From positions 5,890,001-5,954,000 of the forward strand of contig CM037467.1 in the NCBI GenBank assembly GCA_021014325.1: a stretch of DNA of 64,000 bases. Reading direction: 5' to 3'. This DNA is from Plazaster borealis (lineage: Eukaryota; Echinodermata; Asteroidea; Forcipulatida; Labidiasteridae). Of the stretch, positions 12,545 through 24,500 are shown one piece after another; position 1 is the first letter of the stretch; each line of letters starts with the position of its first letter. The position numbers and the translations under genes were made by a program. The notes under the pieces are model-generated. The model was not told the DNA's origin. It was given only the letters and a program-made list of their open reading frames with translations, and did not search any database.

Positions 12545-15500
12545 TACAATTCTAGATTTCCTGATTAAATACATCGGGGGGATCTAAATGAATGTCAGAT
12601 TTTTCTTAATGAAATCATTCCAATTTATTTATACGTTTGTTGCTGTAATCACCAAACGTAGGCCTGTGCAGAAAAAGCGAACAAATTACATTACACACAT
12701 GTTTCTGTATAACATCAAGAAACTCAATAGAGGTACATCGACTGCAAATGTTGATACAAATATCGAAATATAATCTAGTTATTTTGTTGGAATCCCATGC
12801 AGTTAGTTGCGAAACAATAATTATATAAACGCACACATAGAATATATCCAATGCTTAAATTATAAACTTATTATACAACAACAACCTAGTAGCCTACACT
12901 ATTATAGCTCTATACAATCGGTCGTATGGCCCAGTAAGGGGATTTCGTTAATAGTAACTTGCCCGTCGGTTGTGATAACAAACTGTGAAACGATAACTAG
13001 CTAATTCACTTGTGAATAAAGTTGTTTGACAGTTGTTTGCTATTGATCACGTCGTCACAATGTGTTGCAAACTATTATGAAACTGAAATGTTGAAATGGT
13101 ATATTTTACTGGTCTATGGAAGTTACTTCATTCGCACATACAAAGACATTGATTGCGTATTTTAGCCAGGCGTATTTCACTTCAGATTTTCAATCTTACT
13201 GTCATTTTATATCCAACTGTTATAATAAAACTTATGCTATCTGCGTTTCTTTTCATTGAACCCTCTGCGACCTCCATTCAGCCATCGAGTTTTCAACAAA
13301 TTCCTCTCAAATCAAAAGGAATTTATATTTTCTTTAGTCTGACTTATGCTTCTTGATGATTGCTGAACATACGATGCCTCATTAGTAAGGTAATGATTGC
13401 AGAAGATAAAATAAAGATTGTAGTGTTTCAATGTCATCTGTGACACAATATTATTTGAATCTGATCAAATTTCTCTAACATTACAAAAACATGAACATTA
13501 AGCATTCTGAAAAGAAGGCTAATCTTTTGTAACTGTTACGTCGGATAGAGAGTGTATTTTCAGCATGTGCTCTTATGCATGGTATTCCAATGAGAAGAAG
13601 ATGGGTTAGTTTAATATGGTTGAATGAATAAACCTGATCATGAGTCACGGACGGATTACCTCATTCGACAAAGATTACGTACCGTCCCTATGGGCGTTTT
13701 AAACATATTTAGAATCATCTCCATGTACTCAGAAACTGTTGCCCGTGTAAACTTGATTATTTTAAATGCTCCAAATGAGAAATTATCATGATACAAATCC
13801 TAAAATCCGACATATAGGCTAATCCTACATGATGCCTCGACAAACTTTTAGTGTTATCAAATTAATAATTCACCAAAACGAAAAAGCAGAATGCAGGCGT
13901 CTGTTTTAGTTTCCTGACAAGCCAATTTGATGTATCAGTTTTCTTGTACTGCTTCAAATAGGTAGAAGAAGAAAACACAAAACAACACACAAACAAACAA
14001 CAACGATACTTATTTTTGGTACATATTTTACATCCTAAATCTTGTGAAATGTTTTACTAATACTTGACAATCTGGAAGGTTTTTTTTTTTTTTTTTTGGG
14101 GGGGGGGGGTTATCAGCGTCGACTATAGAACGAGAACAGGTGTAACCTAAATTTATGTTAACATGGATACAATATCAACTTTTCTGTATATATACACTTT
14201 TTCTATAACTAAAACATTTGTTGCTCGGTTTTAATTCTCTTTTTAAATAATACTGTAATACTTTCTTTGCATTGTATTCGTATTACTCGTTAAAACTGTA
14301 CATTTATACAAATTAATTTATATTTCAAATGTACAAAAACCTGATCGCTAAAATTTCAAAATTTCATTTTATTCGTGTTGCATGCCGGATGCTACACGAT
14401 CGCCTGTGCGAAAGTTTCTAAAATCAAATTGTTTCATTGAAAGTCATTCGAATCGTTTCGTTCAATTGGAATTGTACTACAGGACCTCAACATCTTGTTC
14501 CGTTCATGTAAATCGGTATTTCAATCTCATACAAGAAATAAGCAACAACATTTGAATAAAATTTGATCGGACTAAATAAACTATTTCTATGTATGCTCGA
14601 GATAAATTGGACTTATAAATACTGACAAATATTTAACAAATGTTTAAAGTATTGATGTATAAAAATGTTATCAGTTTCTAACATGCAGTCGAATTTGATG
14701 CAAGTTTTTACAACCATATGCAATTGATCTTGATGGTAGTTTCTAATAATATGCAGTTGAATTTGAATTTGAACGGAATTTAGAGCTTCACTTTCCAAAA
14801 ACATAAAACAAAGACATACTGTAGCCTATGTTGATGCAATTGTAATTGCACAAAATAAAACCCATCATGTTCTTCAAAATATGAAACGACCAAACACAAG
14901 TGCTTACCTGTTTGAGTCTAGACTAAAGGATGTGTACCCTGTTCGACCAGCGAGTTGGAAGCCTCGTTTGTTAGTAAACTTAAGTTACCAGTACGTATCT
15001 ACACACGACCAGTAAATCACTGCACTGTGTTTGACACTAGATGGTTGCTATGCGTTTGCTTCTCGTGACATCATTCACCGCCACAAATATGACAAAAACC
15101 ACTGATTTACTGCATTTCAAACACCAATAATTTCGAAGCTCTTAATACTGGGTCTGCCGAGTCCATACGAGATGATTCCTCTTTATATAAGGCAGAGTAA
15201 ATTTATGTTGCTGACTAATTAACAACCCTTGCAAGAAACCACGTTGAAATGCCTTGGTATATAACGCGTGTCTGGTTTCTTGTCTTCTTATGGATGATTT
15301 ATAGGGTTTCATCAGTCACCTAACTACCACCGGCAGCGTTAGTGAAAGCTCCTTATAGAATAGCTTAGCAGAGATCGAGTCCGTAGGTTGAGACGTCCGT
15401 TCACGTCATCGTTAGTTACCTAGAATGTTTCAAGGTGACTAAAGTTTCATTTGGTTTCAAAACACATTAAAAAATATTTAATTACAAGTGCGGATCTGCG

Positions 15501-15556
15501 GTCACGTATTAATTTTACCTTGTAACTGTAATTGAACAACGTAATTCATATTGAAG
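12545..15556. other. AT-rich anonymous DNA, no gene
   Basis: No domain, RNA gene or repeat family is recognised over about 3 kb. A poly-T run joins directly to a poly-G run at 14080-14109. A TATATAAGG word at about 15184 is isolated. Confidence 0.5.
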
Positions 15557-15601
15557 GGCAGCAAAGGCTCAATTCTGTATTAGAAGTGAGCCTTTGCTGC
15601 C
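15557..15601. other. Perfect 15-bp stem hairpin
   Basis: GGCAGCAAAGGCTCA (15557-15571) is followed by a 15-nt loop and its exact reverse complement (15587-15601). The stem is GC-rich in an AT-rich setting. It is too short for a standard pre-miRNA and has no T-run directly after it. It may be the remnant of a transposon end or a structured RNA. Confidence 0.85.
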
Positions 15602-17092
15602 ATTCATTGCCACTAACAAGAACACTTCTAGGACTAAACGTTTTCTATCTGACTTGAAGGAACCAACACGTCGTTCGCTTCAAGACACATTTGTAATACT
15701 TATTATTATTATTTATTGTTTTGAGAACTGATTTTTAAATACTAAGTTGAAACTGATATGCCAAGTTTGATAATGTCAACAACTAAGCGTCAGCCGGTCA
15801 TCCGAATCTGCCATTTTTCTTATATAGACTTTATAGGGAATATGTTTTAAGAGCAACTCAACGTATTGAAAAGGAACAAGAGATGATTACAATGTGAAGA
15901 CAAATGAATGCTAAGAAAAGGAACAATTATAGCTTGCCTGTATGTAGAGTAGATTGGAACATTCGGGTTGTAATTCTCTCAAGTAAAAATGGGCAATGAG
16001 ATGGTTGCAAAGTCAACTCTATTTTGTATCTTTAATTTGTTCGTGCAAATAATTCTTCCCTAGCAGAAGACTATTGTTCTTCAGGAAACACATGACCTTG
16101 CTACTTCCTAATCCCTTCGACATTTGCCGCCTTACAGGTTGATAAGTATGTAGAGATATAATAACATGAAGTGGGTTAATAACATCTAATAGTGTAGTTG
16201 ACTCAGTGTTGACTAACGGAACCCGTGTACTGCACCTATGTGAACTGTGATACCGGACTCTTCCGTAAGTGAGTTAGTGTACGGACTAACTACAGAGTTA
16301 CAGTGGATCTGTAACTTGACCATAGCCGCTGATAGCTTATGTTAACTCAGTTACTACCCTTTAAACCAAACCCAACCGGGTTACTTAAACCTTACAGATA
16401 CTCATGTTCGGTAAAACCTTTCTTAAATTTCTGCAAGAGAGTTTGTAAAAATTCGCTACTTTGTCATCGTGCCAAAATGAAGTTTTCACCTGCGACTAGC
16501 TGATTGTCTTGATGAGTGGGTGGCTTCTCATTGTACGGATCGTTATTTGGTTCTATTGTTTGTGTTGATGCAAACTTGTTATTCTGCCTGTTGTTGTTGT
16601 GTAGCACGTGATTTCCCAGAAGAGTTATTAAGATAATCCAGCACACACACCTGACTCAAATCATGATTTTCTTTTGAAACTTGACACCTAGTCGGAATCA
16701 ATCATTTCCAGATCTAAGCAGTGACCTTACATTGAAAGATGGAAATCACATAATTCAGTTGGAATAAATAAATACGAATGTAAAGTTTTCACGAGGTGAT
16801 TGTCACGATCTTTGATCCTCCGAGTACATCAAGGAAACCCCCAAGGTCGGTAAAACAAGAGAGTACAATTGTCGTTTCTGGAAATCCCGAAATTATTTTT
16901 GTCTGTATTGTGAAAGCACGTTTTGGCAGAACAGCGTTTAAAAGCATTCAAATTGAATCAAGACGTTTAGGGAAATCAAGGCTGTCTTTGTCATAAGAAA
17001 CAAAATGCCCTGCGTTACCGAAACTCCATACAAATATCTAAGGGATAATGATATTGCATCAGACATACTTATACACTCTGCTTATACACTGT
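15602..17092. other. Anonymous DNA, no gene identified
   Basis: AT-rich with scattered stops. ORFs are 66 codons or fewer and unrecognised. I see no repeat family. Confidence 0.5.
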
Positions 17093-17329
17093 CAGGGCTG
17101 TGTATTGAGAGAGTTGCGACAACTTGCGATTAGAGGCCATCTTTCGATTACAAAAAATACTAAAAACATTTTTTTTTTTAAACAAGGGAAATCAATACGT
17201 ATGTGCGCACAGGGTGGCAGACTAGACTGCACAATGGTTTGTGGTATTTGGACCGAAATGGCGTCCAGCAACCACGTGACCAACGAAAACTAGTCACCCA
17301 AGACGCAACTCTCTCAATACACAGCACTA
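17093..17329. mobile_element. Short TIR element (MITE-like), about 237 bp
   Basis: The sequence GCTGTGTATTGAGAGAGTTG plus two more bases (17097-17118) has a perfect 22-bp inverted match at 17304-17325. The match may extend outward to 17093 and 17329 with two mismatches. The interior holds a poly-T run and no transposase. No clear target-site duplication is visible, so the exact ends and the superfamily are uncertain. ORFs of 81 and 63 codons on opposite strands span it and are probably incidental. Confidence 0.75.
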
Positions 17330-19068
17330 TGTGCAGGTACAAGCACCCGTTGTCTTAGCTGCCAGAGGCTCATATGACGTAAGGCAGCTTTAAGAAAATC
17401 CACAACCAATTAAGTCATTGATAACATATTTCCAAAGAGTAGACTATTTTCACCAATACTTATTAAACATCGCCATTTTAATGGTCAGTAACAGTAATTA
17501 ATTGTGTAAATATTATGGTTTATATTGTTTTATCAAAATATGTCTGTAACAGAGAACAACCTCGGCAAGATCATGGCCCAATTCCACAAACCTTTTTAGT
17601 ACAAGTTGCATTTGCATATAGCATGAAATAGGTTTAGCAGAAACATGTTACCAGCCAACATTACTCATCTTGTTTGGACTGGTGCCTCGTCATCATTACC
17701 AAATGGAAACTGTTTTATGAAATTTGGCCCATATTTAGACTCTCAAAGGGCACGGGGCTCATACCCAAGATACTGCATCTTGTCTTAAAGCAAACAATGC
17801 ACGAGTCGCAAGTCACCCGGGTGTCAGTAGCCGATGATTTGTCTATACGTGATGTGCAATGGTTTAGTGATGCAGTTACACAATAGGTTATCTAATAGCG
17901 CCGTGGTTGTACATCTCTATTCTCTCAATACAGCAGTTGTGTAGTGTTTTAGAAGGCTGAAATGTGTGTGAGTACGATACATGTTCAGTTTCCCTTGTGG
18001 TTTATTACTTGATACATATTTTTCATCATAGGCTTCTCGTGGGGTCATGGTAAGACGTTGTGTATAATCATGCATGTAATCTCCATGGTATAAATAGAGA
18101 GGGGAGGGGCGGGGACAAAGCATGAGTGCCAATACTATTGTCTCGTAACGAAAGGTTTAACACGATCCATGCTACTGAGCAATGGTATTCTTTATTTGGA
18201 ACTTGATTTCAAACAATTCGGATATTCTACGTTTTGTTATGGATTGGGCACCTCCTATAGGTTAAACACAATAAACAGTTCGGCTGGCATTATGACATAT
18301 TATTTTGTTACAAACATATTTCGAATCTTTTCCGTCTCCTGAATTATCAGGGGACACCGATGGGAAACGAGTTTGGGTGTTGGCACGGTCTTGCTCTCAG
18401 GAAAATAACTCCATTTACATGGGAAAACTTAGGGGGATATTACCAGAGTGGCAATGGGGAAATTAATCGTTTATTTGTTTTATTGATCTTTCAATCTAAT
18501 TTATTGTATACACATCCAATAGCACAAGGTAAGAAATACAAGTTTCACGCCGAACAGAATGAAGCAGTTTTATGCTTATTTGCCAAAATTGACTGGAAAA
18601 ATCTATTAAAAATTGAACAAATATGTAAAGGCTTACAAATAATATGAAACATATTTGATTATTCGTACGAAGCACGTGCTAAAATATACACTTCTTGACT
18701 GAAAACTATAAGCACATGCAGAACTAAACAAAAATCTAAAGAACTGAAAAGCTGGTCTGATATGGAGCTTTTTCCCTGTAGAACTCGGTTTAGTCCCAGA
18801 GGTTGGGAAACCACCCCGAGTACGAGCATCTCGTCAACGAAGGGCACGCTAAGTTTAGCGGTGTTCAGACAGCAGTAATCCTAAATGGCCAAGGTACAAA
18901 TCGAGGTATCGCATAACATTGACATAACAGGGATATTTTATTTGTAAAAAATGGCTGGAGATTCAGATTGATTTATCATTTTGCATGTAATCAACATCAG
19001 ATCAACAGCTTGCTGAGAACATGTTGACGGTTTGACATTTTCTAATATGGCTTCTTATGTAAGGAGTG
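17330..19068. other. Anonymous DNA with a solo SINE-B tail
   Basis: No gene is recognised. The segment 17986-18014 (CAGTTTCCCTTGTGGTTTAT and onward) matches the tail of the tRNA-derived element at 26297-26465, here in the opposite orientation and without a tRNA-like head. A TATAAATA word near 18090 is followed by a G-rich stretch. Confidence 0.5.
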
Positions 19069-19117
19069 ATTGGCTCAAATGTATATAAACTGAAAATGAA
19101 TCAGATACGAATCAGTG
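19069..19117 (+). promoter_or_regulatory. Possible RNA polymerase II core promoter
   Basis: An inverted CCAAT box (ATTGG, 19069-19073) precedes TATATAAA at 19082-19089. An initiator-like TCAGTG places its A at 19114, 32 bp from the first T of the TATA box, which is the usual spacing. Downstream there are only very short ORFs (6 and about 21 codons), so any transcript would be non-coding or spliced. In AT-rich DNA such a combination can arise by chance. Confidence 0.3.
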
Positions 19118-21621
19118 TGTAGTTCAATTCTTGAATGGAGTATGACTGGCTGGCTTTGTTAACCAACAAGAGCCTCATGGCCGGCATGATAAAAAATGTC
19201 TACATAAGGTTGAGATTAAAAAAGGAACAGTTCTACGTGTGATTTGGAATTAATATCGTGTTGGGTAAAAGCAAAATCTAATTCAGTTCCACCGCGTGTT
19301 TGTAAATCAGAAGTTGCGCAATTGAGAATCGGTGCGATTTTTGTTAATCACATTGAGATGGAGTTTTAGAATGAACGTTGGTGGATTAGTGGGGTTCAAG
19401 GCCGTCATTTACCGTCAACATCTGAAATGACGTCATTCATACCTGTCCTGAAACTAACACAAAAATCAATGGTGAAATTGTACCGCAACCCATTAGAGAC
19501 AATCATGGCGGTACATTGGACTAATCCAGAAGCGCACTAAAGAAACTGTACCTGAGGTATTTCACGGTATCGGTATTCATTGATCTTTTCTGTACTTCTT
19601 GATGTCATTCTTGCAACGAGAATCATTGACTTTTGATATGTCGTAGGCCGCTGTTTCAAACCCTAATAATCCACTGTCCACTAATCCACAGTCCAGTAAT
19701 CCACTGGTCCTGTACGGAACGGTTTGTTGCCAATTTGAGATTGGCTTGTTTCTTGACCTTGTTTCTGGTTACAATCGAATTTCCCCGCTAAGTGTACAAG
19801 GCGCATCTGCAGCGCCACGCTCATATTCTTTACTGGCCTTCATTTGAATCTTTTGGAGATCCAGGGCAATATTTTCTTGACATTGTTGGAAGTGATACTG
19901 TCCATTTTTACCTTTTATGCCAGCATTTACAAAAGTCATTGGTATCTATTTGAAATGAGTTAATAATGAAGAATGAGTTAACCAGTGGTGGTGCAGCCCC
20001 ATCCCCCCCATCCCCCTGCAGCCAAAACAAAGGGGGTTTAATAGGTTGAATTTCGGCTTTATAACATCAATGTCTTTTTTCTTTTCTTTTTTATCAAGTA
20101 AATTACACACTTTGCTAAAAAAAAATTATATTTCTTTGCTAAAAAAAAATATCTGCAGAGGAGTATGTTTCCAACATTATTGGAAATTAGACAAAAAAAA
20201 CATCAGTTCAAGAAGTAAATAATGAGAACGACTTAAAAGTATACGAGTGAGACAGGAATCATGTTGCAGTTTGCTATAGATACTAACGCAGCTTATGTAC
20301 AAAATCATCAAGTAGAATCCCCTATATGCACATAAACAAACATGCTGATTGATTGATTAAGAATCACAATGAAGGTGGCTGAACATTTGCCGTGCAAAGA
20401 AATTCTCAACGAAGTATCCCCAATGTCGCCAAATGTCGCTTGTAGACATTAATAAACTTAAAAGCAATGCAGTTTACCCAGTACAAACCAAAATCAAACA
20501 TCACTGTTTGGAAGCAATGCCGTATGTATTTGCACAAAAGCAGTTGGTATTAGGCCTATATATACACGTGTAAAGCAAACTAGATTTGATAGAGCCTTTA
20601 CCACAAGTGCAAGTATATTTTTAACATGGTGTTTTAAGCTGACACTGTCGTTATTTTTATGCATGTGTGTGTGTCCTTTCCATAGGAGATCTGACATAAT
20701 TCACTCTGATCAGTAAATAACTTGCAACGCATCATGTTGAGTTAATCGAACAAGAGTGAGCACATCATTTGAAATATTGGTTCAGACAGCTCGGCAAAAA
20801 CACAATTACAGTAATAGCACTCCTTTTCTGTTTTAAAATTGCAGTTTTCCCCTGGGATGTAAAGGTCTGGTCAGGGGAGTAGTAATTGCACTATAAGGTA
20901 GGCCTACCTCCAGACGTGATTGACCAAGATTGACCTTTGTCAAGATATCATCCCAAAGCCCATGCAGTTTGTTTTATTTTGTTTACTGATGTCAGGATTG
21001 TACATTTTCCTTCTAATATGCAGCACTTATGTCCTTAGAGAGCCAATATTTTGAGATGTTGATTACAATTTCACAATTATTTTAAAATACTTGAGCACAA
21101 ATATTTGATAGCTTATTGAATACGGTACTATTCCGAAAGCAACTTAACTTTATCAAATAGACACTTCTCGTATATACATGTACTACGGTACCACAGAACT
21201 AGGCTTATACTTGCCGTTATGTTTCCAACCGGGAGAAAATAGAAGCAATATATGTGTTAGTATGTCATTGACATTTTATCATGTTATTGTATACCTTTGG
21301 TATTATGTTATTTTATACCTTTATTGACCTTTAGTGTTGCATTATTGGCTTATTTTGTTACTACACTAAAGTGGTTTGTTTTGTTATTACACTGATTATA
21401 TTTATTTTATTACACTGTTTTCAAATTTTGGCATTGCACTATTGACTACCTTTGGCGTTTCAATATTGACCTTGTATTTATATGTTTTCAATATTTGTGT
21501 TGCATTAATGGCCACTGTTATAATGGCTTATTATTGGAGCGTTATTGGCAACCTTTTGGACAACACCATTGGACTTAACGGAATAATAGGACAACCTTTT
21601 GGCCACTTTTGGTCTCATATT
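19118..21621. other. Anonymous DNA, T-rich and low-complexity near the end
   Basis: No gene is identified. TGACGTCA lies at 19428-19435 and TAGGCCTA at 20551-20558 and 20899-20906. From about 21240 to 21540 the sequence is T-rich with recurring TTATTTTATTACAC-like words; the 98-codon ORF here (hydrophobic, from 21376) is a product of that composition. Confidence 0.5.
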
Positions 21622-21990
21622 CTTCGCGGCCGAGCGGATAAAAGCACCGGACCCAAGCTCTGGTGTTTCTGATCAGCAGAGTGTGGGTTCGAGTCCCGGT
21701 CGTGACACTTGTGTCCTTAAGCAAGACACTTAACTATTATTGCTCTGTCCTTCGGATGGGACGTAAGCCGTTGGTCCCGTGTGTTGTGTAATGCACGTAA
21801 CAGAACCCATTGCACTTATAGAAAAGAGAAGGGGTTGCCCCGATGTTCCTGGTTTGATTGGCTGCATATTGCGCCACAGAAACGTAGCTCCACATACCTA
21901 TCAGGAAAATTCTGAATGTTGAAGCGCCTTGAGCGTCACTGAGTGACGGATATGAGCGCTATATAAGAAGCCACTATTATTATAATTATA
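21622..21990 (+). mobile_element. tRNA-derived SINE (family A), nearly complete
   Basis: The head resembles a tRNA: GCGGCCGAGCGG fits an A box, and GGGTTCGAGTCCC (about 21685-21697) is a good B box for RNA polymerase III. The body carries CCTTCGGATGGGACGTAAGC. The 3' end has a small hairpin (CGTCACTGAGTGACG) followed by GAGCGCTATATAAGAAG and an ATTATT tail. That tail resembles the 3' end of the LINE at 52574-53335, so this SINE was probably mobilised by that LINE lineage. Other copies are at 46697-46945 and 41203-41293. The head is closest in layout to a leucine-type tRNA, but this is uncertain. Confidence 0.88.
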
Positions 21991-24055
21991 TGATAATTAA
22001 TGCTTTTAGTATTATGTATCGAATGTGCTTTGGTTAAACATTTGGGGTCTTTGGTTACGTGACATAAGAAAGATAGCCAAGGAGCCCATTGCCTTATGCG
22101 CAATGCTTGAAAAATAGCTCTATATCAGCTGAATCTATGGCCACAAGGTCAACATTTTGACCTTTTGAGAAAAAAACTTGATTAAAGTTTCAGACCCCGG
22201 GCTCTATATCAAATTTCAAAAGGAAACATTTAAAAAGGAAAGATTATAGAATATATTGCAATTCAACATTTCTTAATTGTTTGTATTGCAGGACTATCAT
22301 GATCAGAGATAATACACTAATAATTATACACTAACAATTACAAACAAGTGACCTAATTTTGTTCATAAAATATTGATAAATATCATGATTAATGCAAATT
22401 GAAACAATCTTTGAATTGCATGGAATTCAACCAATATGCAGTACTTTCAACGGATCCAGAGGAAGTTTGGAATTTCTCAACGATTAAGGTAGTCCTTATT
22501 AACAAGAACCAATAAATGTTTCAATTTATTACTCCCAATTACAAAATAGGAACCAATGTACTTGAAAGGCAACGCTTTGATTGCCCGGCCGTGTGTTAAT
22601 ACAAATCACATCCAAACAGTTTCCAACGAAAAAACAGTTTCGCGATAGACCTCTATTTCCAATACTATAGAGACAATCTTAACTCTTCCGTGAACACTTG
22701 TAAAAGGATCTTTATAGATGCTGGTTGGAGATTTGAAATCAATATAAATCGTTTCAGGATCCGTGCACTATGGAACAAGTAAACGTTCAGACGTAAAATG
22801 ACTTGCAGGGAAAAGAACGACTCATATCGAAAGTGTATCCAGGCCGTTTTTAGACGTGGTTTTGTGAGTTGGATAGCAACGAGTTTAAACACTTGACGGT
22901 AACCATAGTTCAGTAAGATAGATTTCTCCAATTTTATTAGAATCGAGCGACCTCTGGCACTGACCTCGTCAACATATGACAGAATACTGCTCCAGACCGT
23001 ATGTTTATTGATGTGTGACACTGAAGGATTAGAAAGTGATATTTCATTCCTGCTTGGTCGTCGTAAGGCAAACTTTAATATAATAATCCTTTGGTAATTC
23101 CTTCTTTGACAATGTTTATTCCGCTCAATGGGAATAAGGGAATCAATTTGGTTGCTATCGTTCATTAGGGAGGTTTTACACAGGAGTTGAGAGAAACTGA
23201 GATTGATTTCCCTTCCTTTTGTTAGTAAGTATCTGCTTGAAGCTGCTTACGACATGTGAATGGATTGAGAATGCCAAGAGGCAGATCAAATAATATGAAC
23301 GTACTTAGTGTTTGGAGACTGTGTAGTTTCTTGCAAATGTACAGGCCTTAGGCGCGCATTTTGATTTAAAGAGATGCAACAGCATAGGAAGCTTCCACCT
23401 TTCTGGGGCAAATTTTCAATACAAATTGTGCGTGTGTAAAACTAGAACTTCATCATTTTCCTTTAAAGATGTGAATTTGCCTTCGTTTCCATTGCAAAAA
23501 TCGAAACCAATTTACATTTTTAAATCCAAAAGCTTTCCTAGCAACTTTCAAAGCTTGGATTATAGAAGTTTTAAATTTCAAGGTAATAAACAAAATTCTG
23601 TCAAGAAATAGTGCCTAGCAGCTTGATTCACTGAGGCAAGCATATTATTATTATCAGTTAAAAATAGTTTTAATCAACACGAGAATTGTTGTTCAATCAA
23701 GATTGCTCGAGAGAATGCATAACCGTCGGTTGCGGCAAATGTCGGTTACAAATCAATATCAATAACTATATACATCAAACATTGTAATGATTCAAAGACA
23801 CATATCGCAAGCACCAGTTTCACCAACGTAACGTTGTACTTCAACTTTGTTCAAAGAGGATACAATCATATGCTTTCAACCGACGGATAGCTTATCTGAA
23901 AGTGTTCGTTCAGTAAGTTTAACGAGTCTCATTTGGAATTTGTCTAAATTCATGAAACATTAATTGGGGTTGATCAAAGAAAATGGCTCGGGCGGCTTTA
24001 ATTGCCGTGTAGCCAGGGATTACCTTAAGGGGATACGACTTTTTTATTTCAAATA
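21991..24055. other. AT-rich anonymous DNA containing one unusually long ORF
   Basis: Apart from the ORF at 22665-23165, described separately, nothing is recognised. The sequence is AT-rich with T-rich and A-rich patches. Confidence 0.45.
22665..23165 (-). CDS. Unrecognised 166-codon ORF, doubtful gene
   Basis: This is the longest ATG-started non-repetitive ORF besides the LINE remnant. It starts MNDSNQIDSL and ends EELRLSL. The product would be basic and Ile/Leu-rich. I recognise no domain, signal peptide or transmembrane segment. At this base composition my rough estimate is about a 5-10% chance of one such ORF by accident in 64 kb. It could be an exon, a decayed transposon ORF or chance. 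No promoter, splice site or polyadenylation signal was linked to it. Confidence 0.2.
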   Translation of the reverse strand: MNDSNQIDSLIPIERNKHCQRRNYQRIIILKFALRRPSRNEISLSNPSVSHINKHTVWSSILSYVDEVSARGRSILIKLEKSILLNYGYRQVFKLVAIQLTKPRLKTAWIHFRYESFFSLQVILRLNVYLFHSARILKRFILISNLQPASIKILLQVFTEELRLSL

Positions 24056-24082
24056 TCAAGTAATAAATCACAAGGGAAACTG
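24056..24082 (-). repeat. SINE-B tail fragment
   Basis: TCAAGTAATAAATCACAAGG and the bases after it match the segment at 26297-26323 (same orientation) and the inverted one at 17986-18014. No tRNA-like head is attached here. Confidence 0.6.
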
Positions 24083-24243
24083 ACTGAGTAATATTTCGTA
24101 AAACATTAAATACAAAGTTCGATTTATCAGTTATTTTGTTGGGATGTTTTTTAAAATAATAATAAGATCAGTCCAATACACTGTATCAATATTTATGTTT
24201 ATGGTTTGCGGTAACATCATGTGTGTATCTACTTGCCAGGTAG

Positions 24244-24500
24244 AGTTTGTTCTTAGAGAACTGTCTTGCTTAATTCTACTACCGCGGAGTAGATTGTTCG
24301 GGTGTTCGGGAGACTTCTCAGTTCTGAAAAGAACTGTCCTGCTTATTAACTATTACCTGGGCGGATGGTATAGAAATAGGTTGGGACTACTACTTTAGCT
24401 TTATATAGGATCGTAATTAACTGTACTACCGCGGAGTCAGTTCTTGGATTGGTCTCAACGTTTCGACTAGCTTGCTCTAGTCATCGTCAGGAGACTTGTA
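24244..24500 (-). mobile_element. Retrozyme / Penelope-like terminal segment with internal repeats
   Basis: TACTACCGCGGAGT occurs at 24277-24290 and again at 24424-24437, a 147-bp period, and GGAGACTT follows each copy. The downstream unit contains a hammerhead-like core on the minus strand (24452-24495); the upstream unit has lost it. A further perfect hairpin, CAGTTCT-GAAA-AGAACTG, lies between them. Tandem or paired units with a type I hammerhead are known from Penelope-like elements and from animal retrozymes. No reverse transcriptase or GIY-YIG domain is visible nearby, so this would be a non-autonomous or truncated copy. Confidence 0.5.
24452..24495 (-). ncRNA. Minimal type I hammerhead-ribozyme-like motif
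   Basis: Read on the minus strand: stem I GTCTC (24495-24491), the core box CTGACGA (24490-24484), stem II GACTAG-loop-CTAGTC with a 6-nt loop AGCAAG, then GAAA (24464-24461), then CGTT, and stem I closes with GAGAC (24456-24452). This has the conserved CUGANGA and GAAA boxes in the right order, and a GUU site where the GUH cleavage triplet is expected. One extra base sits between CUGANGA and stem II, and stem III is reduced to a loopless C-G/A-U pair, as in minimal hammerheads thought to act as dimers. Activity is inferred, not shown. Confidence 0.55.
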
